From Paracoccus sigandri (lineage in GTDB: Bacteria; Pseudomonadota; Alphaproteobacteria; Rhodobacterales; Rhodobacteraceae), in contig NZ_QNRC01000032.1 in assembly GCF_003709565.1 (NCBI RefSeq), positions 1 to 48,840 of the forward strand: a DNA stretch of 48,840 bases, in the 5' to 3' direction. A program made the position numbers and the translations under genes. The first letter of the stretch is position 1; the number at the start of each line of letters is the position of its first letter. A model generated the notes under the pieces. It worked only from the letters and a program-made list of their open reading frames with translations, was not told the origin of the DNA and did no database searches. Positions 17,805 through 26,375 of the stretch are shown here, piece by piece.

Positions 17805-18689
17805 TCAGCCCATCCTCTCGCTGGAATAGCTTCCCGGCGATGCGGGGAAGACCACCGTCTTGTTGCCGTTCAGGAACACGCGGCGGTGGATATGGGCATG
17901 GATCGCGCGGGCCAGCACCTGGCTTTCCACGTCGCGACCGAGGCTGACGTAATCCTCGGGCGATTGCGCATGGGTCACGCGGATGATGTCCTGCTCGATG
18001 ATCGGGCCCTCGTCCAGGTCGGCGGTGACGTAATGCGAGGTCGCGCCGATCAGCTTCACGCCGCGCTCGAAGGCCTGCTTGTAGGGGTTCGCGCCCTTGA
18101 AGGACGGCAGGAAGCTGTGGTGGATATTGATGATCCGCCCCGACATCTTCTTGCACAGCGCATCCGACAGCACCTGCATGTAGCGCGCCAGCACCACCAG
18201 CTCGGCGCCCGAATCCTCGACCACGGCCATCAGCTGCGCCTCGGCCTGGGGCTTGTTCTCCTTCGTCACCTTGATGCAGTGGAAGGGGATGTCGTGGTTC
18301 ACCACCACCTTCTGGTAGTCCATGTGGTTCGAGATCACCGCCACGATCTCGATCGGCAGCGCCCCGATCCGCCAGCGATAGAGAAGATCGTTCAGGCAAT
18401 GGCCGAAGCGGCTGACCATGATGACGACCTTCATCTTCTCGGCCTCGTCATGGATGGCATAGTCCATGCCGAAGGGCTTGGCCGGTTCGGCGAGGCCGGC
18501 GCGCAACGCCTCCAGCCCCACGCCCTCTTCCGAGACGAAGCTGACGCGCATGAAGAACTTGCCGGTCTGCGGATCGTCGAACTGGCTGGAATCGGTGATG
18601 TTGCAGCCGTTCTCGGCCAGGAAGCCCGAGATGGCGGCCACGATGCCGCGGGTGGATTCGCAGGCAACGGTCAGGCAGAACTTGTTCAT
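17805..18689 (-). CDS. purU: Formyltetrahydrofolate deformylase
   Basis: Hydrolyses 10-formyl-THF to formate and THF, releasing folate-bound C1 for oxidation. The 294-residue protein has an N-terminal ACT domain (residues 1-80: FCLTVACESTRGIVAAISGF) and a C-terminal formyltransferase-fold hydrolase with the catalytic Asn (VISNHMDY), His (NIHHSFLPSFKGANPY) and Asp (VTADLDEGPII). The ATG at 18689 follows GGAGA; a start four codons earlier is possible. It lies 84 bases after folD on the same strand. In alphaproteobacterial methylotrophs FolD plus PurU often replace formyl-THF ligase in the route from methylene-THF to formate. Confidence 0.95.
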   Translation of the reverse strand: MNKFCLTVACESTRGIVAAISGFLAENGCNITDSSQFDDPQTGKFFMRVSFVSEEGVGLEALRAGLAEPAKPFGMDYAIHDEAEKMKVVIMVSRFGHCLNDLLYRWRIGALPIEIVAVISNHMDYQKVVVNHDIPFHCIKVTKENKPQAEAQLMAVVEDSGAELVVLARYMQVLSDALCKKMSGRIINIHHSFLPSFKGANPYKQAFERGVKLIGATSHYVTADLDEGPIIEQDIIRVTHAQSPEDYVSLGRDVESQVLARAIHAHIHRRVFLNGNKTVVFPASPGSYSSERMG

Positions 18690-18773
18690 CGGTTTCTCCA
18701 CTTGTCTTGAAAGGGCAGGGCCCGTCGTTCTTCGGTTTCATCGGGTCCGGGCAAGCGCCGGCCCCGGCATGTC

Positions 18774-19682
18774 TCAGGCGGCCAGGCCGTCCGGCTCGGG
18801 CCAGCCATTGGCCCGGCAGCAGGCGGTCAGCGTGTTGGCCAAGAGGCAGGCGATGGTCATCGGCCCGACGCCGCCCGGCACCGGGGTGATGGCGCCGGCG
18901 ACCGCGGCGGCGCCCTCGAAATCCACGTCGCCGACCAGGCGGGTCTTGCCATCTTCCTCGATGCGGTTGATGCCCACGTCGATCACCGTGGCGCCCGGCC
19001 TGATCCAGTCGCCGCGGATCATCCGCGGCCGTCCCACCGCCGCGACCAGGATATCGGCGCCGCGGCACAGGCCCGCCAGGTCCTTCGTGCGCGAGTGCGC
19101 GATGGTCACCGTGCAGCTGTCCCCCAGCAGCAGCTGCGCCATCGGCTTGCCGACGATATTGCTGCGCCCGACCACCACCGCGTTCAGCCCGGCCAGATCG
19201 CCCAGCCGGTCGCGCAACAGCATCAGGCAGCCCAGAGGCGTGCAGGGCACCATCGCCTTCTGCCCGGTCGCCAGCAGCCCGGCATTCGAGATGTGGAACC
19301 CATCCACGTCCTTCGCGGGATCGATGGCGTTGATCACCGCATCGGCATCCATATGCGCGGGCAGCGGCAGCTGCACCAGGATGCCGTGGACGTCCGGGTC
19401 GGCATTCAGCCGTTCGATCAATGCCAGCAGATCCGCCTCGGAGGTCTCGGCCGGCAGCTTGTGCTCGAAACTGGCCATGCCGGCCTCGCGGGTCTGGACG
19501 CCCTTGTTGCGGACATAGACCTGGCTGGCCGGATCCTCGCCCACCAGCACCACCGCAAGGCCCGGCGTGATGCCGTGCTCGGCCGTCAGCCGCGCGACCC
19601 CGGCCGCAACCTTGGCGCGCAGGGCGCTGGCGAAAGCCTTGCCGTCGATGATGTCGGCGCCATTCCGTGCCGCGATGTTCAT
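18774..19682 (-). CDS. folD: Bifunctional methylene-THF dehydrogenase/methenyl-THF cyclohydrolase
   Basis: Converts 5,10-methylene-THF to 10-formyl-THF in two steps. The 302-residue protein has the substrate-site lysine in DPASQVYVRNKG, the FolD signature VQLPLPAHMD, the cofactor loop VVGRSNIVGKP, and the C-terminal signature ITPVPGGVGPMTIACLLANT. Length is normal. The start follows GGGGAG. It heads a two-gene operon with purU, carrying folate-bound C1 from DmmD, Tdm and amine demethylation toward formate. Confidence 0.96.
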   Translation of the reverse strand: MNIAARNGADIIDGKAFASALRAKVAAGVARLTAEHGITPGLAVVLVGEDPASQVYVRNKGVQTREAGMASFEHKLPAETSEADLLALIERLNADPDVHGILVQLPLPAHMDADAVINAIDPAKDVDGFHISNAGLLATGQKAMVPCTPLGCLMLLRDRLGDLAGLNAVVVGRSNIVGKPMAQLLLGDSCTVTIAHSRTKDLAGLCRGADILVAAVGRPRMIRGDWIRPGATVIDVGINRIEEDGKTRLVGDVDFEGAAAVAGAITPVPGGVGPMTIACLLANTLTACCRANGWPEPDGLAA

Positions 19683-19882
19683 GTCGCTTCTCCCCTCAGG
19701 CGCCCGGCGATTTCCCCGAGCGCCTGCCTGATGACCCGCAAACCCCGGAAATGCATGGCGACAATCGCCTTCGTCGATTCGAATCTGGCACAGATGGGCG
19801 CCGCGGATGCGCCCGAATGGGACATCAGCTTGCCTGTTCGGGACATGGATGGCAGGCTGGCGGCGAACGCCCGAGGTCCGCC

Positions 19883-20866
19883 ATGCGCCCCGATTCCCGC
19901 CCCCGCCGCTATGGTTTCCTGCTGCTGCCGGATTACGCGCTGATGTCCGCCGCCTCGGCGGTCGAGCCGCTGCGCGCGGCGAACCTGCTCAGCGGCCGGC
20001 CGCTCTACGAGCTGCAATTCATCTCGACCGGGGGCGGCTTCATGCCCAGTTCGGTCGCGGGTGGCTTCGAGACCATCCCGCTGGCGGACGGCGACGAGAG
20101 CCTGGACATCCTCTTCGTGGTGGCGGGGGGCGATCCGCTGGCGCAGCGCGATCCGCGGGTGCTGGCCTTCATCCGCCGGCTGGCGCGGCGCGGGGTGGCG
20201 CTTGGCGGCATCTCGGGCGGGGCGGCGATTCTGGCGGCGGCCGGGGTGATGGCGGCGCGGCGCTTCACCATCCACTGGCAGCATCTGGACGCCATGCGCG
20301 AGACCTGGCCGGACGCGCTGATCGAGCGGCGGCTGTTCGTCATCGACCGCGACCGCTTCACCTGCGCCGGGGGCATGGCGCCGCTGGACATGATGCATGC
20401 GCTGATCGCCTCGGCGCATGGGGCGGGGCTGGCGCGGGCGGTCAGCGACTGGTTCATCCATACCGGCATCCGCGAGGCCGAGGCGCCCCAGCAGCTGGAC
20501 CCGGCGCGCAAATACGGCCTGCACCACCCGGCGCTGGTCGCCATGGTCGAGCTGATGGCCAGCCATATCGCCGATCCGCTGGGGCTGGAGGACCTGGGCC
20601 AGCTCTGCGGCATCACCCCGCGCCATCTGGAGCGGCTGGCCCAGGCGCAGCTGGGCGAAAGCGTGATGCAGTTCTATCGCCGGCTGCGGCTGGACAAGGC
20701 CAGGGAGCTTCTGACGCAATCCGGCCTGCCGCTGGCCGAGATCGCGCTGGCGACCGGCTTTGCCAGCCGCAGCCATTTCAGCCGCAGCTTTCGCGCGCAG
20801 TTCGGAACCAGCCCCTCGGCGCGCCGGCCCCCGCGGGCGGAGGCAGCAGAAAACCCCGGTGGCTGA
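19883..20866 (+). CDS. GlxA-family AraC-type regulator (GbdR/CdhR-like)
   Basis: A 327-residue transcription factor with an N-terminal DJ-1/PfpI-like ligand domain (about residues 1-200) and a C-terminal AraC double helix-turn-helix (about 220-320: DLGQLCGITPRHLERLAQ and EIALATGFASRSHFSRSF). The nucleophile elbow reads GGISGGAAIL, with serine where catalytic relatives have cysteine, as expected for a sensor. Regulators of this type answer to carnitine, glycine betaine or dimethylglycine, so a methylated-amine ligand is plausible here. I chose the ATG at 19883 (GAGG ahead) because upstream codons lack family similarity. It is divergent from folD; the 200-base spacer holds no element I recognise. 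Confidence 0.87.
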   Translation: MRPDSRPRRYGFLLLPDYALMSAASAVEPLRAANLLSGRPLYELQFISTGGGFMPSSVAGGFETIPLADGDESLDILFVVAGGDPLAQRDPRVLAFIRRLARRGVALGGISGGAAILAAAGVMAARRFTIHWQHLDAMRETWPDALIERRLFVIDRDRFTCAGGMAPLDMMHALIASAHGAGLARAVSDWFIHTGIREAEAPQQLDPARKYGLHHPALVAMVELMASHIADPLGLEDLGQLCGITPRHLERLAQAQLGESVMQFYRRLRLDKARELLTQSGLPLAEIALATGFASRSHFSRSFRAQFGTSPSARRPPRAEAAENPGG

Positions 20867-20880
20867 CGCCATCGGGGTTT
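20851..20880. terminator. Bidirectional terminator between the GlxA-type regulator and gmaS
   Basis: AAACCCCGGTGGC pairs with GCCATCGGGGTTT (12 Watson-Crick pairs plus one G-T) around a TGAC loop. The stem starts inside the regulator gene and its stop codon TGA (20864-20866) lies in the loop. The A and T tracts at either end make it a good terminator for both convergent genes. Confidence 0.8.
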
Positions 20881-20906
20881 CGCGCTGCCCGGCAAGCGGC
20901 CGCCGC

Positions 20907-22310
20907 TCAGATATCCAGGGTATTGTCCCGCTCCCATTGCGACAGATGCGCGCAATAGTTGTTCCATTCCCTGGTCTTGAGCTTCACATAGGCGGTCGCG
21001 AATTCCTCGCCCAGGGCGGTCTTCAGCCCCTCGTCCTCGTCGAAGGCGCGGATCGCGTCCAGCAGGTTCAGCGGCAGCTTCGGCGCATCGGTGATCGTGT
21101 GGCCCTCGGCATACATGTCGATATCCGAGCGCGGGCCGGGATCGGCCTTCGAGCGCAGCCCCGACAGCCCGGCCGCCATGATCGCCGCCTGCACCAGATA
21201 GGGGTTGGCGGCGCCGTCGGGCAGGCGGAACTCGAACCGGCCGGGGCCGGGCACGCGCACCATGTGGGTGCGGTTGTTGCCGGTCCAGGTGACGCTGTTC
21301 GGCGCCCAGGTCGCGCCCGAGGTGGTGCGCGGCGCATTGATCCGCTTGTAGCTGTTCACCGTCGGGCAGCTGAGCAGCGCCAGCGCCGAGGCATGTTTCA
21401 TGATGCCGCCGACGAAGTGATAGCCCTGCCGGGACAGGCCCAGCTCGTCATGGTCGTCGGCGAAGGCGTTGGTGCCGTCGGCATTCCAGACCGAGATATG
21501 CAGGTGGCAGCCGTTCCCGGTCAGCCCCATGATCGGCTTGGGCATGAAGGTGGCGCGCAGCCCGTGCTTTTCGGCGATGGCCTTGGTCATGAACTTGAAG
21601 AACGAATGCTTGTCGGCGGTCGCCAGCGCATTGTCGTATTTCCAGTTCATCTCCCACTGGCCGTTGGCGTCCTCGTGGTCGCTCTGATAGGGCTCCCAGC
21701 CAAGCTCCAGCATGTAGTCCGAGATCTCGGCGATCACGTCCAGGCGGCGGAACATCGCCTGCTGGTCGTAGCAGGGCTTCGTCGCCGTGTCCGCCGGGTC
21801 GCCGATGGCAAGCCCGTCGGGCGTCATCAGGAAGAATTCCGGCTCGACCCCGGTCTTGACGGTCAGGCCCATGTCCGCCGCCTCGCGGCACAGCCGGGTC
21901 AGCACGTTGCGCGGCGCCTGCTCCAGCTCGATGCCGCCGCTCATCACGCAGTTCGAGGCGACCCAGGCCACCTCCTTCTTCCACGGCAGCTGGATCACGG
22001 ACGAGGCATCGGGGATGCCCAGCATGTCGGGATGGGCGGGCGTCAGGTCCAGCCAGGTCGCGAAGCCCGCGAAACCCGCGCCGCCGGCCTGCATCTCGGC
22101 GATGCCCTCGGCCGGGACCAGCTTGGCGCGCTGGCTGCCGAACAGGTCGGTGAAGGAAACCATGAAATGCTTGATGCCCCGGTCGCGGGCATAGGCGGCC
22201 AGGTCCAGCGGCTCGGTGGTCTGCCGATGCGGCGTGGAGATGCCCTGGCGGGGCTTGTCCCGGTTCTGGACCATGCCGGCCTCGCGGGCGAAGGTGGCAA
22301 TGTCGGTCAT
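20907..22310 (-). CDS. gmaS: Gamma-glutamylmethylamide synthetase
   Basis: ATP-dependent ligase of the glutamine synthetase family that joins methylamine to glutamate, giving gamma-glutamylmethylamide. The 467-residue protein has glutamine synthetase signatures: VEPEFFLM (metal-site Glu), HEDANGQWEMNW, GNGCHLHISVW (metal-site His), NSYKRINAP and RFEFRLPDGAANPYL. It differs from housekeeping GlnA in the substrate region, and its position directly after mgsABC assigns it to methylamine. The ATG at 22310 follows GGGAGA. A 72-base gap with a strong hairpin separates it from mgsC. Confidence 0.93.
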   Translation of the reverse strand: MTDIATFAREAGMVQNRDKPRQGISTPHRQTTEPLDLAAYARDRGIKHFMVSFTDLFGSQRAKLVPAEGIAEMQAGGAGFAGFATWLDLTPAHPDMLGIPDASSVIQLPWKKEVAWVASNCVMSGGIELEQAPRNVLTRLCREAADMGLTVKTGVEPEFFLMTPDGLAIGDPADTATKPCYDQQAMFRRLDVIAEISDYMLELGWEPYQSDHEDANGQWEMNWKYDNALATADKHSFFKFMTKAIAEKHGLRATFMPKPIMGLTGNGCHLHISVWNADGTNAFADDHDELGLSRQGYHFVGGIMKHASALALLSCPTVNSYKRINAPRTTSGATWAPNSVTWTGNNRTHMVRVPGPGRFEFRLPDGAANPYLVQAAIMAAGLSGLRSKADPGPRSDIDMYAEGHTITDAPKLPLNLLDAIRAFDEDEGLKTALGEEFATAYVKLKTREWNNYCAHLSQWERDNTLDI

Positions 22311-22344
22311 GCGATAGTCTCCCTGTTGAAGGATGTCCGGCCCA

Positions 22345-22367
22345 GGGCGGGATACTTTGTCCCGCCC
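22345..22367 (-). other. Intercistronic hairpin between mgsC and gmaS
   Basis: GGGCGGGA (22345-22352) pairs perfectly with TCCCGCCC (22360-22367) around a seven-base loop. It lies 35 bases ahead of gmaS within what looks like one operon and has no U tract. It may protect the mgsABC message from 3' decay or set the ratio of MgsABC to GmaS. Confidence 0.5.
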
Positions 22368-22382
22368 CGTGGCTGTCTGGTT

Positions 22383-23708
22383 TCAGTAGCCGCCCTGCCC
22401 CGGAATCCAGCTGGTGCCGGCCAGCGGGACGCCGGCCATGGCGGCGGCCTCGACGGTCAGGGCGCAGAGATCCTCGGGCTCGAGGTTGTGGACGTGGCTC
22501 TTGCCGCAGGCGCGGGCAATCGTCTGGCATTCCAGCGTCATCACCGCCAGATAGTTTCGCAGGCGGCGGCCCGCGTCAACCGGGTTCAGCCGGGTCATCA
22601 GCTCGGGATCCTGGGTGGTGATGCCGGCCGGGTCGCGGCCCTCGTGCCAGTCGTCATAGGCGCCGGCGGTGGTGCCCAGCTTCTGGTATTCGTCCTCCCA
22701 GCGCGGATCGTTGTCGCCCAGGGCGACCAGCGCGGCGGTGCCGATGGCGACGGCATCGGCCCCCAGCGCCAGCGCCTTGGCCACGTCGGCGCCGGTGCGG
22801 ATGCCGCCCGAGACGACCAGCTGCACCTTGCGATGCATGCCCAGGTCCTGCAGCGCCTTCACGGCCGGGCGGATGCAGGCCAGCGTCGGCTGGCCGACAT
22901 GCTCGATGAACACGTCCTGCGTGGCGGCGGTGCCGCCCTGCATCCCGTCCAGCACCACCACGTCGGCGCCCGCCTTCACCGCCAGCGCGGTGTCGTAATA
23001 GGGCCGCGCACCGCCGATCTTGATATAGATCGGCTTTTCCCAGCCGGTGATCTCGCGCAGCTCCAGGATCTTGATCTCCAGGTCGTCCGGGCCGGTCCAG
23101 TCGGGATGGCGGCAGGCGGAACGCTGGTCGATGCCCATCGGCAGGTTGCGCATCTTCGCGACCCGCTCGGTGATCTTCTGGCCCAGCAGCATGCCGCCGC
23201 CGCCCGGCTTGGCGCCCTGGCCGACCACGATCTCGATCGCGTCGGCGCGGCGCAGGTCGTCGGGGTTCATGCCGTATCGGCTGGGCAGATACTGATAGAC
23301 CAGCTTTTCGGAATGGCCGCGTTCCTCGTTGGTCATGCCGCCGTCGCCGGTGGTGGTCGAGGTGCCCGCCATGGTCGCGCCGCGCCCCAGCGCCTCTTTC
23401 GCATGGGCCGAAAGCGCGCCGAAGGACATGCCGGCGATGGTGATCGGGATCTTCAGCTCGATCGGCTTCTTCGCGAAGCGCGTGCCCAGCACCACCGAGG
23501 TGTCGCATTTCTCGCGATAGCCCTCCAGCGGATAGCGGCTGATCGAGGCGCCCAGAAACAGCAGGTCGTCGAAATGCGGCACGCGGCGCTTGGCCCCGCC
23601 GCCGCGGATGTCATAGATGCCCGTGGCGGCGGCGCGGCGGATTTCCGAATTGATCTCGTTCGAGAAGGTCCAGCTCTGGCGCGGCAGGGTGTGAGGGGTC
23701 TGGTCCAT
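22383..23708 (-). CDS. mgsC: N-methylglutamate synthase subunit C (FMN glutamate-synthase domain)
   Basis: The catalytic FMN subunit of N-methylglutamate synthase. The 441-residue protein is a stand-alone glutamate-synthase central domain: SFGALSAHAKEALGRGA, TTTGDGGM, VVGQGAKPGGGG, IYIKIGGARPYYDTALAVKA, VVLDGMQGGTAATQ, VVSGGIRTGADVAKALALGA. A cysteine cluster near the C-terminus (LECQTIARACGKSH) may bind an iron-sulphur centre, as in related GltB-type proteins. The ATG at 23708 follows GAGGA, 10 bases after mgsB; an open frame to 23801 lies inside mgsB and is rejected. Confidence 0.93.
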   Translation of the reverse strand: MDQTPHTLPRQSWTFSNEINSEIRRAAATGIYDIRGGGAKRRVPHFDDLLFLGASISRYPLEGYREKCDTSVVLGTRFAKKPIELKIPITIAGMSFGALSAHAKEALGRGATMAGTSTTTGDGGMTNEERGHSEKLVYQYLPSRYGMNPDDLRRADAIEIVVGQGAKPGGGGMLLGQKITERVAKMRNLPMGIDQRSACRHPDWTGPDDLEIKILELREITGWEKPIYIKIGGARPYYDTALAVKAGADVVVLDGMQGGTAATQDVFIEHVGQPTLACIRPAVKALQDLGMHRKVQLVVSGGIRTGADVAKALALGADAVAIGTAALVALGDNDPRWEDEYQKLGTTAGAYDDWHEGRDPAGITTQDPELMTRLNPVDAGRRLRNYLAVMTLECQTIARACGKSHVHNLEPEDLCALTVEAAAMAGVPLAGTSWIPGQGGY

Positions 23709-23718
23709 CCTGTAATCC

Positions 23719-24444
23719 TCAGTAATCGCCGGCGTGATCGACGTTGAAGTTGTAAAGCTTGCGGGCCGAGCCGTAGCGGCGGAATTCCTCGGGCCTGGCA
23801 TCGGCGCCCGCGCGGGCCAGCAGATCCCGCAGGATTTCTATATGCTCGGGGCGCATCTCCTTCTCGATGCAGTCGGCCCCCAGCGACTTGACCTTGCCGC
23901 GCACGAACAGCCGCGCTTCATACAGGCTGTCGCCAAGCGCGTCGCCGGCATCGCCCAGCACCACCAGATTGCCCGATTGCGCCATGAAGGCCGACATGTG
24001 GCCGATATTGCCGTGCACCACTATGTCGATGCCCTTCATCGAGATGCCGCAGCGCGAGCTGGCATTGCCCTTGATGACCAGCAGCCCGCCATGGCCGGTG
24101 GCGCCGGCATATTGGCTGGCATCGCCCTCGACCACGACGCTGCCCGAGATCATGTTCTCGGCGACGCCCGGGCCGACCGAGCCGGTCACATGCACCCGCG
24201 CCTCCTTGTTCATGCCGGCGCAGTAATAGCCGGTGGAGCCCTTGATCGTGACCTCCAGCGGCGCCTGCAAGCCGACGGCCAGCGCATGGGCGCCGCGCGT
24301 GTTCTCGATCACCCATTCGCCGCCGGTCTGGGCCTGGAGCGTGCTGTTCAACTCGCGCAGTTCGGTCCAGGCCATGTCGATGGTCCGGGGCTGCAAGCCG
24401 ATGTCGAGGTCTTCGCGGACTTGCGTGTTGGCCATGGTGGTCAT
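23719..24444 (-). CDS. mgsB: N-methylglutamate synthase subunit B (GXGXG domain)
   Basis: A 241-residue structural subunit equivalent to the C-terminal beta-helix domain of glutamate synthase. The repeats show as glycine-rich rungs: VTIKGSTGYYCAGMNKEARV, VTGSVGPGVAENMISG, VVVEGDASQYAGATGHGGLL, VVHGNIGHMSAFM, VVLGDAGDALGDSLYEA. It should form the scaffold linking MgsA and MgsC. I chose the ATG at 24444, one base after the mgsA stop; an ATG three codons later (24435) is also possible. The longer frame to 24552 overlaps mgsA and lacks domain similarity. Confidence 0.92.
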   Translation of the reverse strand: MTTMANTQVREDLDIGLQPRTIDMAWTELRELNSTLQAQTGGEWVIENTRGAHALAVGLQAPLEVTIKGSTGYYCAGMNKEARVHVTGSVGPGVAENMISGSVVVEGDASQYAGATGHGGLLVIKGNASSRCGISMKGIDIVVHGNIGHMSAFMAQSGNLVVLGDAGDALGDSLYEARLFVRGKVKSLGADCIEKEMRPEHIEILRDLLARAGADARPEEFRRYGSARKLYNFNVDHAGDY

Positions 24445-24445
24445 C

Positions 24446-25333
24446 TCAGCGCTCCCAGAAATACACGGTGGCGGGTTCCGGCTCCCAGATGCGGGCATCC
24501 TCGATGCCCGGCAGGTTCGCGAAGGCCCGGTATTCCGAACCGAAGGCGACATAGCTGTCGGTCTCGGCCATCACCGCGGGCTTGCAGGCGATGGGATCGC
24601 GCACCACCCCGAAGCCGTTCCTGGTGCCGACCACGAAGGTGAAGAAGCCGTCCAGATCGTCCAGCGTGCCCTCCAGCGCCTCGCCCAGATTGGCGCCCTC
24701 GGCCAGCCGGGACGAGATGTAGCAGGCGGCGACCTCGGTATCGTTCTGGGTCTGCGGCACGAAGCCCTTGCGGGCCAGTTCGCGCCGCACCCGGTTGTGG
24801 TTCGAGAGCGAGCCGTTATGGACCAGGCACTGGTCGCCGTCGGTCGAGAAAGGATGCGCGCCCAGCGTCGTGACGGCGCTTTCCGTGGCCATGCGGGTAT
24901 GGCCGATGCCGTGGCTGCCGGCCATCTGCCGGATGCCGAAGCGCGCGGCCACGTCCTTGGGCAGCCCGACCTCCTTGAAGATCTCCATCGATTGCCCGAC
25001 GCCCATGATGCGGATGCCCTTCTCGGCCAGATAGGCCCGGACTTCGGCCTCGGAGCCTTCGGGCAGGGTCAGCACGGCATGGGTGTCCACCACCCGCATC
25101 TGCACCGGCGCGCCCAGCAGCGCGTTCAGATTGTCCTCAAGGCCCGTGAAAGCCTCGTCGGGCGTCTCGGACTGGATCGTCATCTTGAGCCCCTGCGAGG
25201 CGTCCCCGTAGATCGCGATCCCCGCGCTGTCAGGCCCGCGATCCGTCATGGAAATCAGCATCTCGGTCAGCAGATCCCCCAGCCGGGGCCGCAGATCATC
25301 CTTCTTCAGGAACAGGCCAACGATGCCACACAT
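24446..25333 (-). CDS. mgsA: N-methylglutamate synthase subunit A (class II glutamine amidotransferase domain)
   Basis: A 295-residue N-terminal-nucleophile amidotransferase starting MCGIVGLFLKK, with catalytic Cys2. Further motifs: MTDRGPDSAGIAIYG, SHGIGHTRMATESAV and LVHNGSLSNHNRVR. In N-methylglutamate synthase this subunit is thought to release methylamine from gamma-glutamylmethylamide and pass it to the FMN subunit. It is the first gene of mgsABC-gmaS, with a GGAGG site. The 151-base upstream spacer contains operator-like copy C. Confidence 0.93.
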   Translation of the reverse strand: MCGIVGLFLKKDDLRPRLGDLLTEMLISMTDRGPDSAGIAIYGDASQGLKMTIQSETPDEAFTGLEDNLNALLGAPVQMRVVDTHAVLTLPEGSEAEVRAYLAEKGIRIMGVGQSMEIFKEVGLPKDVAARFGIRQMAGSHGIGHTRMATESAVTTLGAHPFSTDGDQCLVHNGSLSNHNRVRRELARKGFVPQTQNDTEVAACYISSRLAEGANLGEALEGTLDDLDGFFTFVVGTRNGFGVVRDPIACKPAVMAETDSYVAFGSEYRAFANLPGIEDARIWEPEPATVYFWER

Positions 25334-25403
25334 AGCAACCTCCGTTCAGCTTGGCGTTGAAGCCGTCACGGATCAGCTAAGAGCAAAATTGATTGCCTAT
25401 CAA

Positions 25404-25428
25404 GATATTTTTTTTATCTGCCAGAAAA
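25404..25428. promoter_or_regulatory. Degenerate C1-regulon operator-like element, copy C (upstream of mgsA)
   Basis: An AT-rich tract, GATATTTT followed by TTTTATCTGCCAGAAAA, lies about 70 bases ahead of mgsA and 56 bases after the XRE-cupin stop. It shares the ATATTTTT run and a closing GAA with copy D at 26311-26328 but departs from TTCTTnACnGGAA in the middle. I regard it as a probable promoter region and a possible weak operator. Confidence 0.35.
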
Positions 25429-25484
25429 TCTGTTCGCGGGACCAACGGGCCGCAGAAAGAAGAAACAGCATCATTTACAACGGC

Positions 25485-26132
25485 TTACCTCGCCTGAGGA
25501 TAGCAGATCACGGACAGGTATCGGGCGGGCAGTTCATGCAGAAGTTCCGGCCCATGGGGCGCGTCGGCGTCGAACAGCAGGCTGTCGCCCGGTTCCAGGT
25601 CGTAGATCTGCTCGCCATGGCGATAGCCGATTCTGCCCTCGAACATGAACAACAGCTCGATCCCTTCATGCTGGAAGGTGGGAAAGCGGTCGCTTTCGGT
25701 GCTGAGCACGATCATGTAGGGCTCGACCACCACGCCGCTGTTGTTCGAGCCGATATGCCCCAGCAGGTGATACTGATGCCCGGCGCGGGTGCCGGCGCGC
25801 TCGACCTCGACGGCGGTGCCGGCCTTGACATGCATGGCCCCGCGCGGCTCCTCATAGCCCGAGAAGAGCTGGACCAGCGGCACATGCAGGGCATTGGCCA
25901 GAGTCTGCAAGGTGGTCAGCGACGGCGAGATGACGCCGTTCTCGATCTTCGACAGCATGCCGACCGACAGGCCCGCCTCGCTGGCCAGTTTCGAGCCGGT
26001 CATCCGCTGCCGCTTGCGCAACTCCCGCACCTGGCGGCCAATGGCAACCTCGAGATTCTTCTCGCGGCTGTCGCGAATCGCATGGGGATTCTGCGTCAGC
26101 GAGCCATCTATCTTTGCCGTCTGGCTTGCCAT
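25485..26132 (-). CDS. XRE-family regulator with C-terminal cupin
   Basis: A 215-residue transcription factor. Residues 28-85 hold an XRE helix-turn-helix (IGRQVRELRKRQRMTGSKLA, then LSVGMLSKIENGVISPSLTT) and residues 135-213 a cupin_2 barrel (HEGIELLFMFEGRIGYRHGE, DLEPGDSLLFDADAPHGPEL) that should bind a small ligand. Relatives of this layout control polyamine, ethanolamine or sulphur-compound genes. It lies between the mgs operon, on its own strand, and the divergent globin-cupin pair. It is a leading candidate to read the shared TTCTTnACnGGAA element, since a degenerate copy stands in each of its two flanking spacers. That role is inference. The ATG at 26132 follows AAGGAAG. Confidence 0.88.
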   Translation of the reverse strand: MASQTAKIDGSLTQNPHAIRDSREKNLEVAIGRQVRELRKRQRMTGSKLASEAGLSVGMLSKIENGVISPSLTTLQTLANALHVPLVQLFSGYEEPRGAMHVKAGTAVEVERAGTRAGHQYHLLGHIGSNNSGVVVEPYMIVLSTESDRFPTFQHEGIELLFMFEGRIGYRHGEQIYDLEPGDSLLFDADAPHGPELLHELPARYLSVICYPQAR

Positions 26133-26316
26133 CTGGGATCTTCCTTCATCTTCTCTGCCAAAGCCGGTTGCAGAATTTTCATGCTAAAGCCTACACGATA
26201 GCCCGCAGCCGGCAGAAGCTCCATGCGGTTTCGCGCCACGCATGGCCTGCCTGTTCCGCCGGGGCTGCGGCTGGTGGCCCGCGATGCAGGACGGCCTGCA
26301 TCCCCGGCAGATATTT

Positions 26317-26328
26317 TTCTTGAGAGAA
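26317..26328 (+). promoter_or_regulatory. C1-regulon operator-like element, copy D (upstream of the globin)
   Basis: TTCTTGAGAGAA follows an ATATTT run 47 bases before the globin start. Compared with TTCTTnACnGGAA it lacks one base and has G for C. It overlaps the predicted -35 of the globin promoter, where a bound protein could block or recruit polymerase. Confidence 0.4.
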
Positions 26329-26349
26329 TAATTTGTTTCCCGTTACTAT
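26320..26349 (+). promoter_or_regulatory. Sigma70-like promoter of the globin-cupin pair
   Basis: TTGAGA at 26320-26325 and TACTAT at 26344-26349 are separated by 18 bases. The pair lies 27 bases ahead of the globin ATG in a locally AT-rich segment. It is the cleanest housekeeping-type promoter I see in the C1 region. Confidence 0.45.
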
Positions 26350-26375
26350 AGGGAAGTTTTCCGGGGAGGCACGCC

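Noticed and set aside
20760..23747. Open frame of 995 codons on the plus strand opposite gmaS and mgsC
   Set aside because: Antisense shadow with no recognisable motif; the minus-strand genes are clear.
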